Assembly (NCBI RefSeq): GCF_018785265.1
Contig: NZ_WQPK01000045.1
Location: 281,680 to 345,679, forward strand
From: Collinsella aerofaciens
GTDB lineage: Bacteria > Actinomycetota > Coriobacteriia > Coriobacteriales > Coriobacteriaceae
Length of the DNA: 64,000 nt
Direction: 5' to 3'
Shown: positions 8,836 to 18,815 of the stretch, in pieces
Layout: every line of letters starts with the position of its first letter
Numbering within the stretch: the stretch's first letter is position 1
The notes under the pieces: generated by a model
The model's input: the letters and a program-made list of their open reading frames with translations, nothing else
Told to the model about the DNA's origin: nothing
The model's database searches: none
Made by a program: the position numbers and the translations under genes

Positions 8836-8968
8836 TAGTCGTTGGGGACGTTCTTAAATGACTAGTCGAAAGGGACGCTCTTGCCGGCACCTGGGGACGG
8901 TCCCTAAGTGCCGGCAGATTGGGACACTTCTTTGCAAGATGGCGCTGAAGATTGTCCCCGACGACTAG
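8836..8968. repeat. Compound hairpin repeats, GTCGTTGGGGACGTTC family
   Basis: An outer stem pairs TAGTCGTTGGGGAC (8836-8849) with 8955-8968, 13 of 14 bases. Nested inside is GCCGGCAC (8883-8890) with GTGCCGGC (8908-8915). The 8625-9062 gap therefore holds copy B, this compound repeat and the tgt promoter region, and no gene. Confidence 0.7.
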
Positions 8969-9020
8969 TCGTTTAATGCATCAGTTTCTGTCGAGTCGGT
9001 GCTTCTTGCGGGTTGCCCGT

Positions 9021-9026
9021 ATAATG
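9021..9026 (+). promoter_or_regulatory. Putative -10 box for tgt
   Basis: A perfect TATAAT 37 nt before the tgt start. No convincing -35 hexamer is visible at 16-18 nt upstream, so this is a tentative call. Confidence 0.4.
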
Positions 9027-9062
9027 GTTTGCGTATGAACCGCAACCAAGGAGTTCCAGTTT

Positions 9063-10202
<1,140 letters not shown>

Positions 10203-10351
10203 GGGCGACAGACACGCTTGCAGAGCGTGGGCAACGGCAAAGGCTGAGCGGCAGCCGCTCGTCACATTCTCTGACGCTGGCTGCACGACCGCTGACCGAT
10301 AGCTTGCAAGCGCTTGATGCTTCGTGGGTACCATACCGAATAGTTGATGTT

Positions 10352-10399
10352 CGGGCGGGTGTTTGGCGCATGGCGTCGACCCCGCCCGTTTTTCTTTTT
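10352..10399 (+). terminator. Intrinsic terminator lying immediately upstream of the LOG-family gene
   Basis: CGGGCGGG (10352-10359) pairs with the CCCGCCCG ending at 10388, and is followed by TTTTTCTTTTT (10389-10399). The next start codon is only 17 nt further on, so no promoter fits in between. The region 10203-10345 before it carries short palindromes such as GAGCGGCAGCCGCTC. It either ends tgt transcription with read-through or acts as an attenuator. Confidence 0.75.
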
Positions 10400-10415
10400 C
10401 TCGATAGGAGCACCC

Positions 10416-11174
10416 ATGATTAAGAACGAGAATGTCGAGGGCGAGCCTGCCTACGACGAGACGTACCGCCGCGGTCCCGTGGTCATGCGCGGCCCCATGA
10501 TTCCTAAGGACAACACCTACGCCAACCTACTGGCGCCCGAGGAGTCGACCGACTGGCTGCATGCCGATCCGTGGCGCGTACTGCGCATCCAGGCCGAGTT
10601 TGTCGATGGCTTTGGCGCACTTGCCGAGTTAGGGCCTGCGGTGACCATCTTCGGTAGTGCCCGTACGCCCAAGACCGATCCGCTCTACAAGGCGGCGCGC
10701 ACGGTCGGCCGTAAGATTGCCCAGCGCGGCGTGGCGGTTATCACCGGTGGCGGCCCCGGCATCATGGAAGCGGCCAACAAGGGAGCGGCGAGCGTCAACG
10801 GCAAGTCAGTCGGCCTGGGTATCGAGCTTCCGCACGAGCATGGGCTCAACAAATACGTGAACCTCGGTATGGACTTCCGCTACTTCTTTGTACGCAAGAC
10901 CATGTTCGTCAAATACAGCTCGGGCGCCATCGTGTTTCCCGGTGGTTTTGGCACGCTCGACGAGATGTTCGAGGTGCTCACGCTGGTGCAGACGCACAAG
11001 GTCAAGCGTATGCCGCTCGTTTTGGTGGGTACCGAGTACTGGCAGGGCCTGTTCGACTGGCTCAACGGCCCGGTGATGAGCGCCGGTATGATCAGCCCGC
11101 TCGATCCGGATCTGGTACACATTACCGATGACCTCAACGAGGCTGTCGACATCGCCCTGAGCGGGCTGATGTAG
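10416..11174 (+). CDS. TIGR00730 / LOG-family Rossmann protein (lysine decarboxylase-like fold)
   Basis: 252 residues from the ATG at 10416 with ATAGGAG upstream. The nucleotide-binding fold shows TGGGPGIMEAANKGA near residue 115 and the hallmark PGGFGTLDEMFE near residue 174. Members hydrolyse nucleoside 5'-monophosphates (the LOG, cytokinin-activating type) or related nucleotides, and are often misnamed lysine decarboxylases. The N-terminal extension of about 60 residues is longer than in minimal LOG proteins and fits the larger TIGR00730 subgroup. The true substrate is unknown. Expression probably depends on reading through the terminator that precedes it. Confidence 0.85.
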   Translation: MIKNENVEGEPAYDETYRRGPVVMRGPMIPKDNTYANLLAPEESTDWLHADPWRVLRIQAEFVDGFGALAELGPAVTIFGSARTPKTDPLYKAARTVGRKIAQRGVAVITGGGPGIMEAANKGAASVNGKSVGLGIELPHEHGLNKYVNLGMDFRYFFVRKTMFVKYSSGAIVFPGGFGTLDEMFEVLTLVQTHKVKRMPLVLVGTEYWQGLFDWLNGPVMSAGMISPLDPDLVHITDDLNEAVDIALSGLM

Positions 11175-11185
11175 AGTAGCTAAAA

Positions 11186-11247
11186 TGGGACGGGGCTAAA
11201 AAGACTGGTCTGAAACGTTTGATACCAGTCTTTTTAGCCCCGTCCCA
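11186..11247. terminator. Bidirectional terminator, GGGACGGGG repeat family
   Basis: A perfect 24-bp stem with arms 11186-11209 and 11224-11247 and a 14-nt loop. Each arm begins TGGGACGGGG and contains an A/T run. It lies between two convergent genes (stops at 11174 and 11343), as expected for a two-way terminator. Confidence 0.8.
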
Positions 11248-11264
11248 AATGAACTGCTTCTAAG

Positions 11265-11327
11265 TTGCGGTGGAATAGGGATTGATTTGCGGCTGATGAG
11301 CCAAAAACAGTCCCTATTCCACCGCAA
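11265..11327. repeat. Intergenic hairpin, AGTTGCGGTG family, copy 2
   Basis: TTGCGGTGGAATAGGGA (11265-11281) pairs perfectly with 11311-11327. An inner TTTG/GGCT stem lies in the loop. It is next to the preceding terminator and before the convergent degV-type gene. Confidence 0.8.
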
Positions 11328-11342
11328 GTGGTAAAGGTGCCC

Positions 11343-12203
11343 CTAGTGGATGGGCTGGTAGCGGGGGCAGTAGCTGATGGCGATGGCGTCGACGCCTACA
11401 TGGGTGGCGATGGTGCAGCCGATGGGGCCGGTGCCGGCGTCTACGTAGTCCTGGCCCGCGAGCGCCTCGTTGACAAGTTCCTGCTCCTCGGCAGCACCGG
11501 TCGTGAGCACGCGAACGCTTGAGCCCGGGTGCTCGGTCAAAAACTCGAGGCAGTTAGCCATGGTGTTCGCAACGATGCGCTTGGCTCCGCGGCCCTTCTT
11601 GATGGCCTTGATCTCGCCCGACTGCCACTCCGGCGAAACGGCCAGGCGAATGTTGAGCATCTGCGTGAGCTGGCCGGCGAGCTTGGGCGCGCGGCCGTTC
11701 TTAACGAGGTTCTCGAGCGTGCGGGGAATCAGCAGCAGGTGGGCGTCGGGCAGCGTCGCGCGGATCTGCGCCTCGGTCTCGTCCAGGCTGCGGCCGTCCT
11801 CGCGCATGGCCAGCGCGTACTCCACCAGCAGGCCCTCGGCGCCCGAGCCGGTGCGCGAGTCGATGCAGCGCACGTCGAGCTCGTGCGTTTCGGCCGTCAG
11901 GCTGGCGTTGGCATAGCAGGCGGACCACTCGCTGCACAGCGAGATAAAGATGGCGCTATCGTGACCGTCGGCGCGCACGCGGTCAAAGAGTTCCTTGAAC
12001 TCGCCGGCACTCGGCTGCGAGGTGTGCGGCAGCTGCTCGGAGCCGGCCATGCGGGCGACGTACTCTTGGGCGGTAATCTGCACCTGGTCGAGCAGGTCCT
12101 CGCCCTCGATAATCACATGCAGCGGAATCACGTAAATGCCGAGCTCTTGGGCGCGGGCGGGGGAGATGTCCGACGTGGAGTCGGTTATGATGGCAAAAGA
12201 CAT
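11343..12203 (-). CDS. DegV family fatty-acid-binding protein
   Basis: 286 residues from the ATG at 12203 with AAAGGTG upstream. It opens with the DegV hallmark MSFAIITDSTSDIS and carries the conserved HTSQPS, ISLCSEWS and DSRTGSGAEG segments. It ends with GCTIATHVGVDAI. DegV (FakB) proteins bind a fatty acid and present it to a FakA kinase for incorporation into phospholipid. No kinase is encoded nearby. A second, more canonical DegV is at 63057-63911. Confidence 0.9.
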   Translation of the reverse strand: MSFAIITDSTSDISPARAQELGIYVIPLHVIIEGEDLLDQVQITAQEYVARMAGSEQLPHTSQPSAGEFKELFDRVRADGHDSAIFISLCSEWSACYANASLTAETHELDVRCIDSRTGSGAEGLLVEYALAMREDGRSLDETEAQIRATLPDAHLLLIPRTLENLVKNGRAPKLAGQLTQMLNIRLAVSPEWQSGEIKAIKKGRGAKRIVANTMANCLEFLTEHPGSSVRVLTTGAAEEQELVNEALAGQDYVDAGTGPIGCTIATHVGVDAIAISYCPRYQPIH

Positions 12204-12295
12204 AATTGCACCTTTCGTTGGGGCGCGACGGCGCGGCCTTCTGAGAGCAAAGTGCGACAAGTATAGTGGAGTTGCTCTACATTGCTAGGTTAAAT

Positions 12296-12311
12296 TGTTG
12301 AATAGTCAACA
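12296..12311. promoter_or_regulatory. Small palindrome between divergent genes
   Basis: TGTTGA-ATAG-TCAACA in the short region between the divergent degV and HAD genes. It is placed like an operator, but it is short and could be chance. Confidence 0.25.
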
Positions 12312-12359
12312 GTTTGAAGTGTCGGTGTGGAAATCGTCAACTGGGGAAGAGGGATGCCG

Positions 12360-13022
12360 ATGGAGGCGCTGGAGATATGCAAGCGGCCGGTCGTGCTGTT
12401 TGATTTTGATGGCACGGTGGCCGATACGGGTCGGGCGGTGATGACCTCGACGCGCAAGACGCTGGCTGCACGCGGGTTTTCGGAGGCGCAGATGGGTGAC
12501 CTGCGTCGCATGATCGGGCCGCCCCTGTGGAAGAGTTTTCACGACTTTTATGGCTTCTCCCGCGAGGATTCGCTTGTGGTGGCCGACGAGTACCGCGCCT
12601 TTTTTGACGAGCTGGGACCGGAGGAGTATCCCGTGTTCGACGGGATCCCCGAGCTGCTGGATGGGTTGGTCGCCCAGGGCAAGCGCTTGGCCGTGGCGAC
12701 GTCGCGCATGGAGGCGAAGTGTATCGACATGGTGCATGAGCTGGGTCTTTCTCAGTTTGAGGCGGTGGCTGGCATGAATCCGCTGCAGGGGCGCGAGACC
12801 AAGGCCGATTCGGTCCGCGATGCCCTGGCAGAGCTCGGTATGACGGCGTGCGATGCCGTGATGATCGGCGATCGCTTCAACGATGTGGAGGGCGCGCACG
12901 CAATGGGCGTACCGTGCATCGGTATCTATTCGGGCGCGGCGGCGCCGGGCGAGCACGAGGCGGCGGGTGCCGATGCAGTGGTGCACTCGGTGGCCGAGCT
13001 TGCTAAACTTTTCGCTATATAA
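12360..13022 (+). CDS. HAD-superfamily hydrolase (phosphoglycolate phosphatase-like)
   Basis: 220 residues from the ATG at 12360. The ATG at 12354 is in frame but too close to the GAAGAGGG ribosome binding site. Motif I is LFDFDGTVADT near residue 12, motif II is the Ser of ATSR, and motif IV is IGDRFNDVEGA. The helical cap between motifs I and II is of the Gph/PGMB type. The substrate is a small phosphorylated metabolite but cannot be specified. It is followed closely by the M20 peptidase gene and may be co-transcribed. Confidence 0.85.
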   Translation: MEALEICKRPVVLFDFDGTVADTGRAVMTSTRKTLAARGFSEAQMGDLRRMIGPPLWKSFHDFYGFSREDSLVVADEYRAFFDELGPEEYPVFDGIPELLDGLVAQGKRLAVATSRMEAKCIDMVHELGLSQFEAVAGMNPLQGRETKADSVRDALAELGMTACDAVMIGDRFNDVEGAHAMGVPCIGIYSGAAAPGEHEAAGADAVVHSVAELAKLFAI

Positions 13023-13076
13023 GTACTTGATGTGAGGGGCGGGCGTACCCGTCGCTCATTGGTAAGGAGGCAGTCC

Positions 13077-14513
13077 ATGAATCAGGTGGAGCAGAGCGTC
13101 GCTGAGTATGTCGACGAGGTCTGGGAGGATGTCGTCGCCGATATCGAGCAGCTGGTGAGTTATCCGTCCGTAGCCGTTGCTGCCGATGCGGAGCCTAGCG
13201 CGCCGTTTGGCCGCCCGGTTCGTGATGCGCTCGATTGCGCGCTCGGCATTGCGCAAAAGCTCGGCTACCAGACGAGCGACGACGAGGGCTATGTGGGCAT
13301 TGCCGATATCCCGGGTCGCGGCGACAAGCAGCTCGCGACCATCTGCCACGTGGACGTGGTGCCCGCCGGCCCCGGCTGGAACACCGACCCGTTTGCGATG
13401 GAGCGTCGCGAGGGATGGCTGCTCGGCCGTGGCGTGATTGATGACAAGGGTCCGGCGGTGTTGTCGCTCTACGCCGGTGCCTACCTGCTCAAGCACGGCA
13501 TTGTGCCGCGCTATACCTTTCGCGCGCTGCTGGGCTGCGATGAGGAAGTGGGCATGTCCGACGTTCACCATTATCTGGAGGACCACGCAGACCCCGACTT
13601 TTTGTTTACGCCCGATGCCGAGTTCCCGGTCTGCAATGCTGAGAAGGGCCAGTTTGGGGCGACGTTTGTGAGCCCCAAGATCGACGGCGGGCGCATTGTG
13701 TCCTGGAGCGGTGCCGAGGCGAGCAACGCCATTCCGTCGCAGTCCATCTGCGAGCTCGCGATTGCCGCCGATGAGCTGCCGGCGCCCGTTGAGAACGCCG
13801 ACCGCCTGGAGATCACGGCGCTCGATAACGGGCACGCGCAGATTTTTGCCCATGGCATTGGCGGTCATGCCTCGATGCCCGAGGGAACGATTAACGCCGT
13901 CGGCCTGATCGTGGCGTATCTGCGCGAGGCCGAGGACGCGTTTGGTGCACGCGACGAGCGCCTGCTGACGCCTGCCGAGCACGAGTTCGTCAAGTTCCTG
14001 GCCTTTGTGCATGCGGATGCCTATGGCCGCGGCCTGGGTATCGATGCGACGAGTCCGGCGTTTGGCCCGCTTACCTGCAACGCTGGCGTCATCCGCGTGG
14101 CGGATGGCCATATTGAGCAGGTCATCGACGTCCGCTTCCCCGATAGCACCAGTGCCGATACCATCCGCGAGCAGCTCGACCCGCTCGTGGGCCGTTTTGG
14201 CGTGACGTGCCAGCTGGGTCGCGCTAAGGTGCCGTTCTCGGTGTCTGCCGACGATCCGGCCGTGAAGGCGCTTATTTGTACCTATAACGAGTTTACGGGC
14301 AAGCATGCTGAGCCCTTTGCCATGGGCGGTGGCACCTATGCGCGCAACTTTGCCCGCGCCGTCTCGTTTGGCCCCGAAGAGACCGGCCTGGAGCTGCCCG
14401 AGTGGGGCGGCCAGATGCACGGTCCCAACGAGTGCGCCAACGAGGAACAGCTCAAGCAGGCGCTCAAGATTTATATCGTGGCGATCCTGCGCCTCAACGA
14501 ACTTGAACTATAG
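13077..14513 (+). CDS. M20 family dipeptidase (PepV/Sapep-like)
   Basis: 478 residues from the ATG at 13077, preceded by AAGGAGG. Metal-ligand motifs are in order: ICHVDVVPAG (His, Asp), GRGVIDDKGP (bridging Asp), LGCDEEVGM (catalytic Glu pair), and TPDAEFPV. The large lid domain and the late MGGGTYAR and MHGPNE segments match the PepV/Sapep dipeptidases, which cleave N-terminal residues of dipeptides in the cytoplasm with two zinc or manganese ions. Length is typical (about 470). The stop codon overlaps the first base of structured element copy C. Confidence 0.9.
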   Translation: MNQVEQSVAEYVDEVWEDVVADIEQLVSYPSVAVAADAEPSAPFGRPVRDALDCALGIAQKLGYQTSDDEGYVGIADIPGRGDKQLATICHVDVVPAGPGWNTDPFAMERREGWLLGRGVIDDKGPAVLSLYAGAYLLKHGIVPRYTFRALLGCDEEVGMSDVHHYLEDHADPDFLFTPDAEFPVCNAEKGQFGATFVSPKIDGGRIVSWSGAEASNAIPSQSICELAIAADELPAPVENADRLEITALDNGHAQIFAHGIGGHASMPEGTINAVGLIVAYLREAEDAFGARDERLLTPAEHEFVKFLAFVHADAYGRGLGIDATSPAFGPLTCNAGVIRVADGHIEQVIDVRFPDSTSADTIREQLDPLVGRFGVTCQLGRAKVPFSVSADDPAVKALICTYNEFTGKHAEPFAMGGGTYARNFARAVSFGPEETGLELPEWGGQMHGPNECANEEQLKQALKIYIVAILRLNELEL

Positions 14514-14685
14514 TTACGCGGTTTTACCAAACCGCGTAACCAGTCGACGCTGCAAGCCCGCCAGAGCGGCAATCTGCCTTTCAACTTCGGTGGCATGATC
14601 AAAAGATCAATGCCACCTTGTTTCATGGCACCTTGCTCTCTCTGGCGGGCTTTCGCTGTCGTTGCCAAAACATCGGCGTTGCTGG
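14513..14685 (+). ncRNA. Structured intergenic element, copy C
   Basis: P1: GTTACGCGGTTT (14513-14524) pairs perfectly with 14529-14540. CGACGCTGC follows. P2 pairs AAGCCCGCCAGAG with CTCTGGCGGGCTT. P3 pairs GGTGGCAT with ATGCCACC, capped by GATC-AAAA-GATC. The tail contains AACATCGGCGTT. The GATC/GATC closing helix replaces GACC/GGTC of copies A and B, a compensatory change. Confidence 0.65.
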
Positions 14686-14745
14686 GGTAGTCGTTGGGGA
14701 CGTTCTTAAATGACTAGTCAAACAAGACTGTCTCCAATGACTACC
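14686..14745. repeat. Hairpin repeat, GTCGTTGGGGACGTTC family
   Basis: GGTAGTCGTTGGGGACGTTC starts the left arm, and the imperfect complement ends CAATGACTACC at 14745. It follows element copy C directly. The 14514-14946 gap holds copy C, this hairpin and the pst leader, and no gene. Confidence 0.65.
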
Positions 14746-14783
14746 TTCCTCTGGTGTAAAAGGCGCGCCACGCTAAATGCCGG

Positions 14784-14800
14784 GTTTGTTATTCGTTTGT
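14784..14800 (+). promoter_or_regulatory. Possible Pho-box-like direct repeat upstream of pstS
   Basis: GTTTGT occurs at 14784-14789 and again at 14795-14800, an 11-nt period typical of PhoB/PhoP binding sites, about 150 nt upstream of pstS. The spacing argues for a Pho box. The sequence is not a recognised consensus, and no two-component system is encoded in the window. Confidence 0.3.
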
Positions 14801-14946
14801 AAAGGCCGTGCTGCGCTTGCGGTAAGGGTCTATCAGATGCCCGTAAAAAACCGCAGTTGGCGCGGGTGCTGCCCGGTCGGGGTCGTATCTTTCCAAACAG
14901 CAAAGCGGGCAGGGTACCCGCGAGTCGCATGTACGAAAGGAAGATC

Positions 14947-15888
14947 ATGCTCGATCAGGCTTATTCTCGTCGTCAGTTCCTCGGCCTCGCTGGTGGTTTT
15001 GCCAGCATCGTCGGTCTCGGTCTCGTTGGTTGCGGCGGCTCCGGCGCATCCGACGCCGCCGACAAGGGTAGCGCCGCTGCTACTGCCGAGTCCGTCTCCG
15101 GCGAGGTGACCTACGACGGTGCCTCCTCGTTCCAGGCTCTCGTCGAGGCTGCTGCCGAGAAGTTCATGGATGCCAACCCGGACGTCTCCGTTTCCGGCTC
15201 GGGCAACGGTTCGGGCAAGGGTCTGACCGCTGTCGCCGCAGGCACCGTCACCATCGGTAACTCCGACGTCTTCGCCGAGACCAAGCTCGAGGCCGACCAG
15301 GTCAAGAACCTCGTCGACCACGAGGTTGCCGTCGTGGGCATGGGTCCCGTCGTCTCCAAGAACGTGACGGTCGACGACCTGTCCCTCGAGCAGCTCAAGG
15401 GCATCTTCTCTGGCCAGATCACCAACTGGAAGGAGGTCGGCGGCGACGACGCCACCATCGTCGTCCTCAACCGCAAGGCCGGCTCCGGCACCCGCGCCAC
15501 CTTCGAGGCCGCCGTCTTTGGCGACGAGGCCGTCGACTTTAAGGGCGACGCCGAGCTCGACAAGTCCGGCGACGTCCAGACTCAGATGGGCAGCACCGAT
15601 AACGCCATCTCCTACCTCGACTTCTCGCACTTCGATGACTCCAAGTTCAACGCCATCAAGGTCGAGGGCGTCGAGCCCAAGAGTGCAAACGTCACCGACG
15701 ACTCCTTTAAGATCTGGGCTACCGAGCACATGTACTGCTCCAAGGACGCCGACGAGGCCACCAAGGCCTTCCTGGAGTTCATGCTCTCCGACGACGTCCA
15801 GGGCAAGCTCGTCGAGGAGCAGGGCTTTATCCCCGTCTCTGCCATGAAGGTCGTCAAGGACGCCAGCGGCAAGGTCTCCGCTAAATAA
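14947..15888 (+). CDS. pstS: Phosphate ABC transporter substrate-binding lipoprotein PstS
   Basis: 313 residues from the ATG at 14947 with GAAAGGAAG upstream. The N-terminus has a twin-arginine motif (SRRQFLG, residues 7-13), a hydrophobic stretch, and a lipobox LVGC with Cys29, so it looks like a Tat-exported lipoprotein. The mature protein shows the PstS phosphate-binding signatures YDGASSFQ, SGSGNGSGKGL and RKAGSGTRATFE. It captures phosphate at the cell surface for PstC-PstA-PstB. It is the first gene of pstSCAB, and the next gene starts 26 nt after its stop. Confidence 0.95.
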   Translation: MLDQAYSRRQFLGLAGGFASIVGLGLVGCGGSGASDAADKGSAAATAESVSGEVTYDGASSFQALVEAAAEKFMDANPDVSVSGSGNGSGKGLTAVAAGTVTIGNSDVFAETKLEADQVKNLVDHEVAVVGMGPVVSKNVTVDDLSLEQLKGIFSGQITNWKEVGGDDATIVVLNRKAGSGTRATFEAAVFGDEAVDFKGDAELDKSGDVQTQMGSTDNAISYLDFSHFDDSKFNAIKVEGVEPKSANVTDDSFKIWATEHMYCSKDADEATKAFLEFMLSDDVQGKLVEEQGFIPVSAMKVVKDASGKVSAK

Positions 15889-15914
15889 ATAATCGCCCCC
15901 CGGAAAGGTTTGCA

Positions 15915-16823
15915 ATGGCAAAACAGCTGCCAAAACGCGACCTTGAGAACGTGGGCCTGGGCGTCACGGGTGCGTGCGTTGCGCTCGTGACGCTTGTCGT
16001 TGCCGCGCTCATCTTTATGGTCGCCCAAAAGGGCCTCTCGGCTTTTCTCAAGGACGGCGTCTCGGTCGTCGAGTTCTTTACCGGCACCAAGTGGGACCTG
16101 GCCAACACGGCCGAAAACGGCCTACCTTATACCGGCGCCCTGCCCCTGATCGTCACCTCGTTTGCGGTCATGGTGCTCTCCACACTTATCGCGCTGCCCA
16201 TCGCCATCGGCTCTGCCATCTTTGCGGTCGAGATCCAACCCAAATTTGGCTCCAAGGTCTTTCAACCGCTTATTGAGCTTTTGACCGGCATTCCCTCGGT
16301 CGTCTTTGGCCTGATTGGCTTTCACGTGGTCGTCGGCCTTATGAAGAGCGTTTTCCACGTGAGTACGGGTCTGGGCATCTTGCCCGGCGCCATCGTGCTG
16401 GCCGTCATGATCCTGCCGACTATGACCACGCTTTCGGTCGATGGCCTGCGTGCCGTGCCCGACAGCTACCGTCAGGGCTCGCTCGCGCTGGGCTACACCC
16501 GCTGGCAGACCATCTGGCACGTGGTGCTCAAGTCTGCCATGCCGTCGCTCATGACCGCGGTCATCCTTGGCATGACCCGCGCCTTTGGCGAGACGCTCGC
16601 CGTGCGCATGGTTATCGGCGGTATCGAGGCCATGCCGACGTCGCTGCTGTCGCCGGCGTCCACCATCACCACCACGCTCACCACGTCCATGGCGGTCTAT
16701 GCCGAGGGCTCGGCCCAGGACGATGTTCTGTGGGCGCTAGGTCTGCTGCTGATGGGCATGAGTCTCATCTTCATCCTGATCATCCACCTTATCGGCCGCA
16801 AGGGGGCGAAGGCTCGTGGCTAG
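15915..16823 (+). CDS. pstC: Phosphate ABC transporter permease PstC
   Basis: 302 residues, six predicted membrane segments. PstC pairs with PstA to form the phosphate channel. GIPSVVFGLIGF and the cytoplasmic loop ALGYTRWQTIWHVVLKSAMPS, which contacts the ATPase, are visible. GGAAAGG precedes the ATG. The 3' end overlaps pstA by eight nt, indicating translational coupling. Confidence 0.95.
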   Translation: MAKQLPKRDLENVGLGVTGACVALVTLVVAALIFMVAQKGLSAFLKDGVSVVEFFTGTKWDLANTAENGLPYTGALPLIVTSFAVMVLSTLIALPIAIGSAIFAVEIQPKFGSKVFQPLIELLTGIPSVVFGLIGFHVVVGLMKSVFHVSTGLGILPGAIVLAVMILPTMTTLSVDGLRAVPDSYRQGSLALGYTRWQTIWHVVLKSAMPSLMTAVILGMTRAFGETLAVRMVIGGIEAMPTSLLSPASTITTTLTTSMAVYAEGSAQDDVLWALGLLLMGMSLIFILIIHLIGRKGAKARG

Positions 16824-17738
16824 CACGCGTATCCACATCGACGAGGCGAGGCTCGGGCGTGTCCAAAAGCAGGACCGCTTCGCCACGGGCGTGTTGACGG
16901 CGATCGTCGCCATCGTCATGCTCATCGTCGTCTCCATGGTGGCCTATATCCTGTTCGAGGGCATCTCGACGCTGTTCCAGCCGGGCTTTCTCACGGAGCC
17001 GTCGCGCGCCAACGGAACGCAGGGCGGCGTGCTCTACCAGCTGTTCGACTCGTTCTACCTGCTGCTGATCACCCTGATCATCTCGGTGCCCATCAGCCTG
17101 GGTGGCGCAGTCTTTTTGGTTGAGTACGCACCCGACGGACCCGTCCGCGACATTGCCTCCACCGCCATCGAGACGCTGTCCTCGCTGCCTTCCATCGTTG
17201 TCGGCATGTTCGGTTTTCTGGTGTTCTCGGTGCAGCTGGGCTGGAAGTACTCCATCATCTCCGGCGCCGTCGCGCTCACCATGTTCAATATCCCCATTCT
17301 GGTGCGCGTGATCCAGCAGGCGCTCGAGGACGTGCCGCAGGCCCAGCGCGATGCGTGCCTGGCCATGGGCCTCACCCGCTGGGAGGCCACGCTGCACATC
17401 CTGATTCCCGAGGCCATGCCCGCTATCGTGACCGGCATCGTGCTTTCGGCCGGCCGCGTCTTTGGCGAGGCCGCGGCGCTGCTCTTTACCTCGGGCATGA
17501 GCTCGCCGGTTCGCCTCAACTTCTTGAGCCTTAACCTGTCGAGCCCTACTTGCGCCTGGAACGTGTTCCGCCCCGGTGAGTCGCTCGCCGTGCATATCTA
17601 CAAGATCTATGGCGAAGGCAGCCCCGAGGCCCAGCAGATCGTTTGGGGTACCGCGGCACTGCTGATGATTTGCGTGCTGCTGTTTAACGTAATCGCCCGC
17701 ATTGTGGGCAAGCAACTGGCAAGGAAGATGACGGCCGA

Positions 17739-17742
<4 letters not shown>
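16816..17742 (+). CDS. pstA: Phosphate ABC transporter permease PstA
   Basis: 308 residues from a GTG that overlaps the end of pstC. It has six predicted membrane segments with the family signatures ETLSSLPSIVVGMFGF and ACLAMGLTRWEATLHILIPEAMP (coupling loop). It is the second half of the membrane channel. Its last four bases overlap the pstB start (ATGA), so the operon is translationally coupled throughout. Confidence 0.95.
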
Positions 17743-18611
<869 letters not shown>

Positions 18612-18667
18612 TCCGGGACATGCTTGAGGCCCGCGGCGGCCACGGTTGCCGCGGGACTGATTGGAGA

Positions 18668-18703
18668 GGCGGGTCATCTCTTGTGGGAGATGGCCCGCCT
18701 TTT
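18668..18703 (+). terminator. Intrinsic terminator of the pstSCAB operon
   Basis: GGCGGGTCATCTC (18668-18680) pairs with GAGATGGCCCGCC (18687-18699) with one G-U pair, followed by TTTT. It lies shortly after the pstB stop. Confidence 0.85.
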
Positions 18704-18720
18704 GCTCTGCGACCGAAACG

Positions 18721-18755
18721 ACCACCACAAAGGGGACAGGCGCCTTCGTGGTGGT
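18721..18755. repeat. ACCACCACAAAGG hairpin repeat, copy 1
   Basis: ACCACCACAAAGG (18721-18733) pairs with CCTTCGTGGTGGT (18743-18755), with one mismatch. The loop region carries GGGGACAGGCGCC. Other copies are at 31611, 61392, 62345 and an interrupted one at 63922. Confidence 0.75.
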
Positions 18756-18815
18756 TTGGGGTGGGGCTCGCTGCTATCATGGACAACGTTGAATTTCTAA
18801 GAAGGAGCAGGGCAT

